Of a stretch of 34,287 nucleotides of DNA, positions 7,833 to 16,266 are shown one piece after another. How positions within the stretch are numbered: position 1 is the first letter of the stretch; each line of letters starts with the position of its first letter. The notes under the pieces were generated by a model. It was not told where the DNA came from. It did not search any database and saw only the letters and a program-made list of their open reading frames with translations. The stretch is from Scatomorpha stercorigallinarum. GTDB taxonomy: Bacteria; Bacillota; Clostridia; Oscillospirales; Oscillospiraceae. The position numbers and the translations under genes were made by a program. The DNA lies in contig CALXGN010000020.1 in the NCBI GenBank assembly GCA_944387865.1, forward strand, positions 1 through 34,287, written 5' to 3'.

Positions 7833-8495
7833 TCAGCCCTCTCTCCAGGCGCGGACCTGGCTGCGCAGCCAGCCGCACCAGCGGTCGATGCCCTCGCCGG
7901 TGCGGGCGGAGACGGGGATGATGTCGATTTTCGGATTGCGCGTGCGGGCGCGCTCGGCGACGGCGTCGAGGTCGAAGTCGAAGTAGGGCAGCACGTCGAT
8001 TTTGTTGATGAGCAGCACGTCGCAGACTTCGAACATGAGGGGGTATTTGAGGGGCTTGTCGTCGCCCTCGGGGACGGAGAGTATCATGGCGTTTTTCACC
8101 GCGCCGGTGTCGAACTCCGCGGGGCAGACCAGGTTGCCGACATTTTCCAGGATGGCGAGGTCGATGTCCTCCGTACCGAGGGCCTCGAGGCCCTGGCGGG
8201 TCATGCCGGCGGTGAGGTGGCACATGCCGCCGGTGTGCAGCTGGATGGCCTTGGCCCCGGCGGCCTGGACGGTATGGGCGTCCACGTCGGAGTCGATGTC
8301 GGCCTCCATCACGCCCACGCGCAGTTCGCCGCCCAGCTGCCTGAGCGTGCTCACGAGGGTGGTGGTCTTGCCGCTGCCGGGGGAGGACATCAGGTTCAGC
8401 AGGAAGAGGCCCTTTTCCTTCAGCTCGCCGCGCAGGGCGGCCGCCTCGCGGTCGTTATCGGCAAAAACGCTCTCTTTTATCTCGATGATTCTCAA
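7833..8495 (-). CDS. hypB: HypB-like nickel-incorporation GTPase
   Basis: 220 residues of the HypB branch of SIMIBI GTPases, which deliver Ni(II) to [NiFe]-hydrogenase or urease. The sequence shows the P-loop SSPGSGKTT, the EADIDSDVDA switch region, the G-domain metal motif GGMCHL, ENVGNLVCP, and NKIDVLPYFDFD for guanine recognition. The N-terminal high-affinity CxxCGC motif and any His-rich stretch are absent, so only the G-domain metal site is present. The start is TTG at 8495 because AAAGGA lies nine bases upstream; ATGs at 8513 and 8522 have no ribosome site. No hypA, hydrogenase or urease gene is in the window, so its client is unknown. Confidence 0.85.
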   Translation of the reverse strand: MRIIEIKESVFADNDREAAALRGELKEKGLFLLNLMSSPGSGKTTTLVSTLRQLGGELRVGVMEADIDSDVDAHTVQAAGAKAIQLHTGGMCHLTAGMTRQGLEALGTEDIDLAILENVGNLVCPAEFDTGAVKNAMILSVPEGDDKPLKYPLMFEVCDVLLINKIDVLPYFDFDLDAVAERARTRNPKIDIIPVSARTGEGIDRWCGWLRSQVRAWREG

Positions 8496-8565
8496 GCTAC
8501 CGCATCCTTTCATGTGCTTCATGTGCTGATGATAAGTCTACCACGCCGGCATAAAATATGCAAGC

Positions 8566-8813
8566 CACCGGCCGACCGTGCGTTGCTCCCTGCGGTCGCG
8601 GCACTGCCGATCATGCTCCCGTCAGCGGTGCGAGCGAAGCGAAGCCGACCGCGGCCGGCGTTGGGCAAAGCCATCCGACGACGGGATGACCACCCGAAAG
8701 TCAGTCACCACCCGGACTGACGGGCAGATCATACGCATCGACAAGCACCAAAAGCGCTTTTCTTTGGAGTCTGAGGGGTTTCTTTTGGCAAGACCAAAAG
8801 AAATCTCTCAGAA
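8566..8813. repeat. modular intergenic repeat, copy B (inverted)
   Basis: The 8523-8910 gap contains no credible gene. It holds the same modules as copies A and C in reverse orientation: GCGAGCGAAGCGAAGCC, then GGGATGACCACCC, then AGTCA(G)TCACCACCC, then GCACCAAAAGCG, then TTTGGAGTC, then a 17-bp hairpin (8772-8788 with 8794-8810, loop CAAGA). A further small hairpin (AGGGACTT/AAGTCCCT, 8823-8839) follows. The variant arm CTGAGAGATTT is shared with copy C. Confidence 0.78.
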
Positions 8814-8910
8814 TAGGGTCGCAGGGACTTAAAGTCCCTGATCATCCCCCCTTGCCTGGGGCGCCCGGCGATGTTAAACTGTCATAAAAACGGACTGAGG
8901 AGGCTCTGCT

Positions 8911-10287
8911 ATGGACTCTGCCACACTGGATGCGGCGCTGGCGGCGCAGCGGGGATATTTTGCCTCCGGGGCCACGCTGGCCCTGGAGGCGCGGCGCGCC
9001 GCCCTGCGGCGGCTGTACGGAGAACTGCGCCGGCGGGAGGGCGACGTCGCCGCGGCGCTGCGCGCGGACCTCGGCAAGTGCCCGGAGGAGGCGTACATGT
9101 GCGAAACGGGCCTGCTACTGGGCGGGATACGCTACCTGGAGCGGCATCTGCCCGCCCTGATGCGCGCCCGGCGCGCGCCCACGCCGCTGACGCAGTTCCG
9201 CGCGCGCAGCTTCGTCAGCCCCTCGCCGCTGGGCGCGGTGCTCATCATCAGCCCCTGGAACTACCCCTTCCTGCTCTCGCTGGGCCCGCTGGCGGCGGCC
9301 GTGGCGGCGGGGAACACGGCCGTATTGAAGCCGGGCGCTTCCGCGCCGGCGTCCGCGGCGCTGATCGCGGAGATAATCCGCTCCGCCTTCCCGCCGGAGC
9401 ACGTCCTCGCCGTGACCGGGGGCAGGGAGGAGAACGCCGGCCTGCTCGACGCGCGCTTCGACCGCATCTTTTTCACCGGAGGGGCGGCCGCCGGGCGCGA
9501 GGTGCTGCGCCGCGCGGCCGAACACCTGACGCCCGTCACGCTCGAGCTGGGCGGCAAGAGCCCCTGCATCGTGGACGGCACGGCGGATATCGCCCTTGCC
9601 GCCCGGCGCATCGCCTGCGGCAAGCTGATAAACTGCGGCCAGACCTGCGTGGCGCCGGACTATGTGCTCTGCGACGCGCGCGTGGAGACGGAGCTGCTCA
9701 GCGCGCTGGCCGCGGAGTTCCGCCGCCAGTGCCCGGACGCGCTCGGCGATGAAAACTACGGCCATATGGTGAACGCGCGGCACTTTGAGCGCGTGCGCGC
9801 GCTGATAGACCCGCAAAAGGTGGTTTATGGCGGCGGCTGCGACCCGCGCTCGCTGAAGATAGAGCCCACGCTGCTCGCCGGCGTGACGGCCGCCGACGCC
9901 GTCATGGGCGAGGAGATCTTCGGCCCCGTGCTGCCTGTGCTCACATACCGGACGCTGGACGAGGCCGTCGCCTTCGTGGAGTCGCGCCCGCGCCCACTGG
10001 CGCTCTATCTCTTCACCCGCAGCCGGGAGAACAAAAAGCGCGTGCTCGCGCGCTGCCGCTTCGGCGGCGGCTGCATCAACGACACGGTGGTGCACCTGAC
10101 CAACGAGCACCTGCCCTTCGGCGGGGTGGGGGAGAGCGGCATGGGCGCCTATCACGGCCGCCGGGGCTTTGAGGAGTTCAGCCACCTGCGCGGCGTGATG
10201 GACCGCGCGCTGCGGCCCGACCTGCCCGTGAAATACCGCCCCTTCGGCGCGCACACGCTCGCGCTGCTGCGCCGGCTGATGTATTGA
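8911..10287 (+). CDS. aldehyde dehydrogenase, ALDH3/YwdH-like
   Basis: 458 residues, the short length typical of class 3 (fatty or aryl) aldehyde dehydrogenases, which oxidise aldehydes to acids with NAD(P)+. Visible motifs are the cofactor/active-site loop ISPWNYPF (about 113-120), the general base in LELGGKSPC (Glu212) and the nucleophile in NCGQTC (Cys246). The C-terminal region reads INDTVVHLTNEHLPFGGVGESG, as in this class. The start has GAGGAGG eight bases upstream. The gene stands alone between repeat copy B and the gntR promoter. Substrate unknown; a long-chain or aromatic aldehyde is likely from family. Confidence 0.9.
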   Translation: MDSATLDAALAAQRGYFASGATLALEARRAALRRLYGELRRREGDVAAALRADLGKCPEEAYMCETGLLLGGIRYLERHLPALMRARRAPTPLTQFRARSFVSPSPLGAVLIISPWNYPFLLSLGPLAAAVAAGNTAVLKPGASAPASAALIAEIIRSAFPPEHVLAVTGGREENAGLLDARFDRIFFTGGAAAGREVLRRAAEHLTPVTLELGGKSPCIVDGTADIALAARRIACGKLINCGQTCVAPDYVLCDARVETELLSALAAEFRRQCPDALGDENYGHMVNARHFERVRALIDPQKVVYGGGCDPRSLKIEPTLLAGVTAADAVMGEEIFGPVLPVLTYRTLDEAVAFVESRPRPLALYLFTRSRENKKRVLARCRFGGGCINDTVVHLTNEHLPFGGVGESGMGAYHGRRGFEEFSHLRGVMDRALRPDLPVKYRPFGAHTLALLRRLMY

Positions 10288-10356
10288 TTGTAAATTTTGT
10301 GAAAAAATATCCTCCGCCGGCGGCAAAAGCGCGCAGGTTCCCCATAGGGAAAGGGC

Positions 10357-10385
10357 TTGTAAAAGAGGCATCGGTCGGGTATAAT
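10357..10385 (+). promoter_or_regulatory. promoter of the gntR gene
   Basis: TTGTAA (10357-10362), a 17-base spacer and a perfect TATAAT (10380-10385). This leaves a leader of about 68 bases before the ATG. Confidence 0.8.
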
Positions 10386-10459
10386 GAGAGAGACATACCA
10401 GACGTTATTACAAGCTGCCTCGAGCGGCTCTTCGCGCGTCCCGGACCCAAGGAGGAGAC

Positions 10460-11269
10460 ATGGATACCAACCCCGTTCTGATGAGCAAGCTCTCGATGGA
10501 CAGCGATATCCCGCTGTATTCCCAGCTCGTGAGCATTATAAAGAGGAATATTTCCGCCGGCACGCTGGGCACGGGCGCGCTGCTCCCCAGCGAGGCGGAG
10601 CTCTGCCGCACGTTCGACGTTTCCCGCAGCACGGTGCGCCAGGCCATCGGCGAGCTGGAGAGCGAGGGCCTGGTGGTGCGCAAGCAGGGGCGCGGCACCT
10701 TCGTGGCCGAGCCCAAGATGCGCCGCCGCACGGAGAACGTCTATTCCTTCACCAGCGAGATCAACGCCATGGGCATGAACCCCAGCTCCACCATCCTGGA
10801 GTTCGAGGTCATCAGCCCCCCGCCCGACATCGTCTCCATGCTCGAGCTGGGGACTCACAACACGCCCATCTACCGCTTCACCCGCATCCGCAACGTCAAC
10901 GGCCAGCCGCTGATACTGGAGACCTCGTTCTACCCCACCTATATCTACCCCAAGCTGACGCGCGAGCTGCTGGAGACGCACAGCTTCTACAGCCTGCTCT
11001 ATGAGGAGGGCATCGTGCCCTACAGCGCCGTGGACAGCTACGAGGCCGTAATCCTCGGCCGGCGGGAGGCCGAGCTGCTGGGCTGCCGCCCGGGCAGCTG
11101 CGCCTTTTCCGTCCAGCGGCGCACGCGCACCGAGGCCGGGGTGGTCTATGAGTTCACGCAGAGCCTCATCCGCGCCGACCGCGTGAAGCTGGACATCTAC
11201 CTGCACAAGGACGGCGTGTCCTTCGCCCGCAGCGTGGACCGCCAGGCCGGCTCCGGCGGCGGACAGTGA
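10460..11269 (+). CDS. GntR/HutC-family regulator with UTRA ligand domain
   Basis: 269 residues. A GntR winged helix at about residues 18-85 (LYSQLVSIIKRNISAG, LLPSEAELCRTFDVSRSTVR, GRGTFVAEP) is followed by a UTRA effector domain typical of the HutC subfamily, which usually senses sugars, sugar phosphates or amino acids. The ribosome site AAGGAGGAGAC is strong. The downstream sugar-ABC ATPase is separated by its own promoter; the regulator may control it, but no shared operator was found. A GC-rich 11-bp hairpin follows the stop. Confidence 0.88.
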   Translation: MDTNPVLMSKLSMDSDIPLYSQLVSIIKRNISAGTLGTGALLPSEAELCRTFDVSRSTVRQAIGELESEGLVVRKQGRGTFVAEPKMRRRTENVYSFTSEINAMGMNPSSTILEFEVISPPPDIVSMLELGTHNTPIYRFTRIRNVNGQPLILETSFYPTYIYPKLTRELLETHSFYSLLYEEGIVPYSAVDSYEAVILGRREAELLGCRPGSCAFSVQRRTRTEAGVVYEFTQSLIRADRVKLDIYLHKDGVSFARSVDRQAGSGGGQ

Positions 11270-11284
11270 ACTTGATATGCACCA

Positions 11285-11310
11285 GGTCCCCGGGGCACGC
11301 CCCGGGGACC
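11285..11310. terminator. GC-rich hairpin after gntR, possible terminator
   Basis: GGTCCCCGGGG (11285-11295) pairs exactly with CCCCGGGGACC (11300-11310). The following sequence ATATGTTT is only weakly T-rich, so termination is possible but not certain. Confidence 0.5.
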
Positions 11311-11412
11311 ATATGTTTCCGTGCGCCGGCAGTATGTAATGGAAATCCGGCCGCAAACGGCTTTGTGGAATGTGCTGTAAACGCGGAAAGGGTATTTGTG
11401 AAGGATTGCGGG

Positions 11413-11441
11413 TTTACAGGGATGGGAAATTAATATACAAT
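11413..11441 (+). promoter_or_regulatory. promoter of the sugar-ABC ATPase gene
   Basis: TTTACA (11413-11418), a 17-base spacer and TACAAT (11436-11441) lie in an A/T-rich patch of the otherwise gene-free 11270-11621 gap. The leader would be about 175 bases; an AAGGAGGA motif near 11500 belongs to no convincing frame. A short frame across this gap (11370-11552) looks non-coding. Confidence 0.65.
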
Positions 11442-11621
11442 ATGTTGGAAACCATGGCGCGCCGGCACTCCATTTTCATGCCGCCGCGTACAGAAAAGAA
11501 GGAGGATATTTACCGCGGGCTTGCGGTGCGCCAGTGTGGAGACCTGGCGTAATGCCCGGCGCCCTTCGCGGGCGGGGGCGAGGCGCGTCATTGCGGAGGC
11601 AGGCGCGTCAAAGCCGAGGAA

Positions 11622-12821
11622 ATGGCCGAAGTAATCCTGAAAGACGTAATGAAGATCTACCCCAACGCTCCCGGCGAGGGGAAGAAGAAAAAGAAAAAGG
11701 GCGAAGAGCCCGAGAAGAAGCACAACCTTCAGATCACCGAGCGCGGCGTCGTGGCCGTGCAGCAGTTCAACCTGTCGATCGCGGACAAGGAATTCATCGT
11801 CCTCGTCGGCCCCTCCGGCTGCGGCAAGTCCACCACCCTGCGTATGATCGCCGGCCTGGAGGAGATCTCCGAGGGCGAGGTCATCATCGACGGCCGCGTG
11901 GTCAACGATGTGCCCCCCAAGGACAGGGACATCGCCATGGTCTTCCAGAACTACGCGCTGTATCCTCACATGACCGTTTACGACAACATGGCCTTCTCCC
12001 TCAAGCTGAAGAAGGTCGATAAGGCCACCATAGACCAGAAGGTGCGCGAGGCCGCCGAGATCCTCGACATCACCCAGTACCTCGACCGCAAGCCGAAGGC
12101 CCTTTCCGGCGGCCAGAGGCAGCGTGTCGCCATCGGCCGCGCCATCGTCCGCGAGCCGAAGGTCTTCCTCATGGACGAGCCGCTCTCCAACCTGGACGCC
12201 AAGCTGCGTAACCAGATGCGCGCGGAGATCATCAAGCTGCGCCAGAGGATCAACACCACCTTCGTCTACGTCACCCACGACCAGACCGAGGCCATGACCC
12301 TGGGCGACCGCATCGTCATCATGCGCGACGGCTTCATCCAGCAGATCGGCACCCCGCAGGAAGTGTTCAACCACCCGGCCAACATCTTCGTCGCCGGCTT
12401 CATCGGCACGCCGCAGATGAACTTCTTCGACGACGCCGAGCTGGTGCTGCAGGACGGCAAGTACTGCGTCAACCTCTACGGCACGCACTTCGAGCTGGAC
12501 GAGGCCAAGCAGGCCAAGCTGCGCGAGAACAAGGCCAAGCCGGGCGTTGTCACCCTCGGCATCCGCCCCGAGCACATGACCCTCTGCGGCGACGAAGCCG
12601 TGCAGCACGTCACCGGCACCGTCGACGTCTCCGAGATGATGGGCTCCTCCATCCACCTGCACTCCAACGTGCACGGCAAGGACGTCGTCACCGTCGTCTC
12701 CACCGTGGACCTGCCCGAGAAGCACCGCCAGGGCTTCACCTACGGCGAGACCATCAAGCTGGCCTTCGGCGAGAGCGTCATGCACGTTTTCGACAAGGAC
12801 ACCGGCGTGGCCCTCACCTGA
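11622..12821 (+). CDS. MsmK/UgpC/MalK-type sugar ABC transporter ATPase
   Basis: 399 residues. ATP-binding domain with Walker A GPSGCGKST, Q-loop FQNYALYPHMT, signature LSGGQRQRV, Walker B VFLMDEPLSNLD and switch HD, followed by the MalK-type regulatory OB-fold domain. These ATPases power carbohydrate importers, often several at once. An unusual lysine-rich insertion, GKKKKKKGEEPEKK, lies at about residues 20-33, before the first strand pair. No sugar permease or binding protein is nearby, which fits a shared ATPase encoded alone. The start ATG has GAGGAA almost touching it, an unusually short spacing. A strong terminator follows. Confidence 0.9.
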   Translation: MAEVILKDVMKIYPNAPGEGKKKKKKGEEPEKKHNLQITERGVVAVQQFNLSIADKEFIVLVGPSGCGKSTTLRMIAGLEEISEGEVIIDGRVVNDVPPKDRDIAMVFQNYALYPHMTVYDNMAFSLKLKKVDKATIDQKVREAAEILDITQYLDRKPKALSGGQRQRVAIGRAIVREPKVFLMDEPLSNLDAKLRNQMRAEIIKLRQRINTTFVYVTHDQTEAMTLGDRIVIMRDGFIQQIGTPQEVFNHPANIFVAGFIGTPQMNFFDDAELVLQDGKYCVNLYGTHFELDEAKQAKLRENKAKPGVVTLGIRPEHMTLCGDEAVQHVTGTVDVSEMMGSSIHLHSNVHGKDVVTVVSTVDLPEKHRQGFTYGETIKLAFGESVMHVFDKDTGVALT

Positions 12822-12847
12822 TGTAACATTTGTGTAACATGCTGAAA

Positions 12848-12880
12848 AAAAGCGGGCTCCGGCCCGCTTTTTTCTTTTTT
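12848..12880 (+). terminator. intrinsic terminator after the sugar-ABC ATPase
   Basis: AGCGGGC (12851-12857) pairs with GCCCGCT (12862-12868), extended by A/T pairs, then T-rich sequence to 12880. It lies 26 bases past the stop. Confidence 0.85.
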
Positions 12881-12925
12881 GTAACTACTGGATAAATATC
12901 CAAATGCCCGGCCGGACGGCGGGGA

Positions 12926-13049
12926 TTTCACTTATATAATGCAAAGTTTCACTCACAGTGAAAGTAATAGCACTGTGGGCCTATCGCAATTCTTGACAGG
13001 TTTCTATAAAATTAACACTACGTTTCTGTAAAGGGCCATGGCCCTTTAC
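12926..13049. promoter_or_regulatory. operator-like cluster upstream of the XRE gene
   Basis: The heptamer TTTCACT occurs at 12926-12932 and 12947-12953 (21 bp apart) and inverted as AGTGAAA at 12957-12963. The last two form a perfect dyad with a CAC centre. A TATAAT lies between the first two copies at 12935-12940, without a good -35. Farther down are TTGACA (12993-12998), without a good -10, and a perfect 22-bp palindrome centred on CCATGG at 13028-13049. These are plausible autoregulatory sites for the XRE protein encoded next. The exact promoter is uncertain. Confidence 0.55.
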
Positions 13050-13109
13050 GCCGCGCCCCGCATACGCCGGGCGCGAGGACCCTTTGGACGCCGCCGGCAG
13101 AGGTTGAGG

Positions 13110-13343
13110 ATGAGAGACGAGTACCGGGAAAAGTTCAGAGTGCTGGGGCTGAAGATAGCCTACTACCGCAAGCTGCGCGGGCTCACGCAGGAGCAGCTGG
13201 CGGAGGCCATCGGCCGCAGCGTCAGCTTCGTCAGCCAGGTGGAGGCCAACAACTCCTCGCGCGTGAAGGGCGTCTCGCTGGAGACGCTGTTCCTCATCGC
13301 CGAGCGGCTGGACATACCCGCCTCCAAGCTCTTCGAGGAATGA
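13110..13343 (+). CDS. small XRE-family HTH regulator
   Basis: 77 residues made of essentially one Cro/CI-type helix-turn-helix: KIAYYRKLRGLTQEQLAEAI, then SVSFVSQVEANNSSRVKGVSLETLF. An in-frame ATG at 13038 falls inside a perfect palindrome and gives an arginine-rich tail without a ribosome site, so the ATG at 13110 (AGAGG six bases upstream) is preferred. The stop is one base from the start of the next membrane-protein gene, so the two are co-translated. The palindromes upstream suggest autoregulation. Confidence 0.82.
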   Translation: MRDEYREKFRVLGLKIAYYRKLRGLTQEQLAEAIGRSVSFVSQVEANNSSRVKGVSLETLFLIAERLDIPASKLFEE

Positions 13344-13344
13344 C

Positions 13345-13872
13345 ATGTCGCGGCACAGATACGTAAAGGACTACCGCCTCAACGAGTACATAGCGGAAAA
13401 CGGCCGCGTGACCAGCGAGAGCGAGTATATCGGCGGGGATTACCGCTTTGCCGCCGGCGCGGCGCGTGCTAAGGCCGCCGCCAACCGGGCGCTCGCCCTC
13501 TGCGCCCTCTGCTGGGCCGGCTACCTGGCCCTCGTCTGCGTGGACGGCACGGCCATGCGCACGGTATACGTGGCGCTGCCCTTCGCCTTCACGGCGCTGC
13601 CGCTCTTTTTCCTCACGCGCGCGGCGCTGCTGGCGCGGCGCTCCGCCGAGCCGCTGAAGCACGACGTGGCGGACAAGATCGGCCACGCGGCGCCCGCCGC
13701 CGCCCTCTGGGCCACGCTGCTGCCGGGCGCGGGCTTCCTCGGCTGCCTTATTAGCTCCCTGGCGGGGGCGAAGGGCTGGGACGCGCTTTTTCTCGCCGTT
13801 TCGGCGGTGATGACGGCCTGCGCGGCCGCCTGCTTCGCCATAAGGCGCGACTTTTACACGGAGAAGCAGTAA
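13345..13872 (+). CDS. four-TM membrane protein of unknown function
   Basis: 175 residues, not assigned to a family. About 45 N-terminal polar residues (RHRYVKDYRLNEYI) are followed by four hydrophobic stretches (roughly residues 46-65, 70-92, 112-133 and 142-164) and a short basic tail. The gene begins one base after the XRE stop and uses GAGGAA in the end of that gene as ribosome site, so it belongs to the same transcript. The pairing suggests a membrane partner or target of the regulator; this is inference only. The following opp operon has its own promoter-like region. Confidence 0.7.
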   Translation: MSRHRYVKDYRLNEYIAENGRVTSESEYIGGDYRFAAGAARAKAAANRALALCALCWAGYLALVCVDGTAMRTVYVALPFAFTALPLFFLTRAALLARRSAEPLKHDVADKIGHAAPAAALWATLLPGAGFLGCLISSLAGAKGWDALFLAVSAVMTACAAACFAIRRDFYTEKQ

Positions 13873-13883
13873 CACAGCGTTGA

Positions 13884-13911
13884 TTTATATGGCGTGCAAA
13901 CGCCTTATAAA
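13884..13911 (+). promoter_or_regulatory. candidate opp operon promoter with spacer palindrome
   Basis: TTTATA (13884-13889), a 16-base spacer and TATAAA (13906-13911). The spacer holds a palindrome, GGCGT-GCAA-ACGCC (13891-13904), in a position that would suit a repressor. The -35 match is weak. Confidence 0.45.
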
Positions 13912-13942
13912 TATAAATCCATCAAGGAGGATGAATGGAAAC

Positions 13943-16228
13943 ATGAAGAACATCAAGAAGCTTCTCGCGCTGATGCTCGCTCTTGCCATGGTGTTCGCCC
14001 TCGCCGCCTGCGGCGAAGAGCCCGCCGCCGAGAGCGAAGCCCCGGCCGAGAGCGAGGCCCCCGTTGAGAGCGAAGCTCCCAACGACACTCTGGTTTTCGC
14101 CACCAGCACGTTCGGCCAGAAGTTCAGCCCGTTCTTTGCGACGACTGCTTATGACCAGGACGTGGTGACCCTCACCCAGGGCGCCCTGCTGGCCGCCGAC
14201 CGTGAGGGCAACGTTGTCCGCAACGGCATCGAGGGCGAGACCATCGAGTACAACGGCACCGAGTACACCTACTACGGCATGGGCGACGTCGAGGTCGTTG
14301 AGAACGAGGACGGCACCGTCGACTACAACCTGACCATGCGCGACGACATCGTCTTCTCCGACGGCACCCCCGCCGACATCGACGACGTCATCTTCGGCCT
14401 GTACGTCATGCTCGACCCCACCTATGACGGCGCTTCCACCCTGTACGCCATGCCCATCGTGGGCCTGGAGGAGTACCGCGGCGGCATGACCCCGCTCTAT
14501 CAGCTGCTGCTCGCCGCCGGCCGCGAGAACGCCGACTTCACCTACTGGGACGAGGCCACTCAGACCGCGTTCTGGGAGAGCGTTGACAACGACGCCGGCC
14601 CGGCCTTCGCGCAGAGCATCGTCGATTACGTCATCGCCACCTACGGCACCACCGGCGTCGCCGACTCCGCCGCCAAGTGGAACTATGCCGGCCTGGCCGA
14701 GGACGCCACCGCCGCCGATTTCTGGAATGCCATCGTTGAGGCTTACGGCGGCGACATCGCCACCGCCACCAGCACCGAGGTCGCCGACGTCCCCTTCTCC
14801 GACCTGCTGCCCAACGAGTACCGCGCCGGCGTCGCCACCGGTGACTCCGCCCCCAACATCAGCGGCGTCGTCCGCACCGGCGACTACAGCATGACCGTCA
14901 AGATGTCTTCTTTCGACGCCACGGCCATCTACAACATGAGCCTCTACATCGCCCCGCTGCACTACTACGGCGACGAGAGCCTCTACGACTATGAGAACAA
15001 CTCCTTCGGCTTCCCCAAGGGCGACCTCTCCGCCGTCCGTGAGAAGACCACCCAGCCCATGGGCTGCGGCCCCTACGTCTTTGAGGGCTACTCCAACGGC
15101 GTCGTCACCCTGACCGCCAACGAGAACTACTACCTGGGCAAGCCCGTTACCCAGAACCTGCTCATGCAGGAGAGCGTTGACAGCGACTACGTGCCCGGCA
15201 TCGTCACCGGCACCTTCGACATCGCCGCTCCCAGCATCAGCGACGACACCGTCACCGCCATCGAGAGCGCCAACTCCAACGGCGAGCTCACCGGCGACGT
15301 GCTGACGACCAACCTCGTCGACTACCGCGGCTACGGCTACATCGGCATCAACGCCGAGAAGGTCAAGGTCGGCAGCGACCGCGGCAGCGTGGAGAGCCGC
15401 AACCTCCGCAAGGGCCTGATGACCATCATGAGCGTCTACCGCGACACCGTCATCAACTCCTACTACGGCGAGCAGGCCAGCGTCATCCAGTACCCCATCT
15501 CCAACACCAGCTGGGCCGCCCCGCGTCCGACCGACGAGGGCTATCAGAACGCCTACTCCGTCGGCGTTGACGGCCAGCCCATCTACACCGAGGGCATGAC
15601 CGAGCAGGAGCGCTTCGACGCCGCCCTGGCCGCCGCCATCGAGTACATCAAGGCCGCCGGCTACACCTGGGACGAGGCCACCGGCACCTTCACCGCCGCC
15701 CCCGAGGGCGCTTCCATGACCTATGAGTTCATGGTCCCCGGCCAGGGCGAGCAGGACCACCCGGCTTACGGCGTCGCCGTGGCCGCCTCCGAGGCCCTTG
15801 CCACCGTCGGCATCACCCTGCAGGTGAACGACGTCGGCACCGATACCTGGCAGAACGCCATCAACTCCAACGAGGTCGAGATCTGGTGCGGCGCCTGGCA
15901 GGCCACCGCTGACCCCGACATGTACCAGATCTACCACAGCAGCAACGCCAACGGCCTGGGCACCAACTCCAACACCTACCAGATCATGGACGACGAGCTC
16001 GACCAGCTGATCATGGACGGCCGCGGCAGCTCCGACACCGATTTCCGCAAGGCGACCTACAAGTCCGCCATGGAGATCATCATGGACTGGGGCGTTGAGC
16101 TCCCGCTGTACCAGAGGAAGGACGCCTACGTCAGCTCCACCGAGCGCGTGGTCACCGACTCCCTGCCGAAGGACATGACTCCTTACTGGGGCTGGTACGC
16201 CGAGATCGAGACCCTGGCCGTTCAGTAA
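13943..16228 (+). CDS. oppA: oligopeptide ABC transporter substrate-binding lipoprotein (family 5)
   Basis: 761 residues. A lipoprotein signal peptide, MKNIKKLLALMLALAMVFALAAC, ends in the lipobox ALAAC. A linker of repeated SEAP units follows, then a family-5 (OppA/DppA/NikA) fold with VYFLxR-like NLTMRDDIVFSDGTPADIDDVIF and late PLYQRKDAYVS. The protein captures peptides outside the membrane for the permeases downstream. It is longer than the usual 500-600 residues, with extra segments in the first lobe at about residues 180-310. The start chosen is the ATG at 13943, with AGGAGG twelve bases upstream. An ATG at 13931 touches the ribosome site. It is the first gene of the operon; stable hairpins separate it from the permeases. 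Confidence 0.88.
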   Translation: MKNIKKLLALMLALAMVFALAACGEEPAAESEAPAESEAPVESEAPNDTLVFATSTFGQKFSPFFATTAYDQDVVTLTQGALLAADREGNVVRNGIEGETIEYNGTEYTYYGMGDVEVVENEDGTVDYNLTMRDDIVFSDGTPADIDDVIFGLYVMLDPTYDGASTLYAMPIVGLEEYRGGMTPLYQLLLAAGRENADFTYWDEATQTAFWESVDNDAGPAFAQSIVDYVIATYGTTGVADSAAKWNYAGLAEDATAADFWNAIVEAYGGDIATATSTEVADVPFSDLLPNEYRAGVATGDSAPNISGVVRTGDYSMTVKMSSFDATAIYNMSLYIAPLHYYGDESLYDYENNSFGFPKGDLSAVREKTTQPMGCGPYVFEGYSNGVVTLTANENYYLGKPVTQNLLMQESVDSDYVPGIVTGTFDIAAPSISDDTVTAIESANSNGELTGDVLTTNLVDYRGYGYIGINAEKVKVGSDRGSVESRNLRKGLMTIMSVYRDTVINSYYGEQASVIQYPISNTSWAAPRPTDEGYQNAYSVGVDGQPIYTEGMTEQERFDAALAAAIEYIKAAGYTWDEATGTFTAAPEGASMTYEFMVPGQGEQDHPAYGVAVAASEALATVGITLQVNDVGTDTWQNAINSNEVEIWCGAWQATADPDMYQIYHSSNANGLGTNSNTYQIMDDELDQLIMDGRGSSDTDFRKATYKSAMEIIMDWGVELPLYQRKDAYVSSTERVVTDSLPKDMTPYWGWYAEIETLAVQ

Positions 16229-16266
16229 GCGCTGAGCAGCCAGCAACCTAAGCACTGAGTTATCAG

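Noticed and set aside
7723..8223. N-terminal extension of copA by 167 residues
   Set aside because: The extension is Pro/Arg/His-rich, lies over the hypB coding region and its terminator, and precedes the copA promoter, so it cannot be in the mRNA.
11370..11552. A 60-residue frame between gntR and the sugar-ABC ATPase
   Set aside because: No ribosome site, no recognisable features, and it spans the promoter at 11413-11441.
13922..16255. A 777-residue open frame on the minus strand opposite the peptide-binding lipoprotein
   Set aside because: Antisense shadow: Gly/Val/Asp-rich, no recognisable domain, opposite a gene with signal peptide and family motifs.
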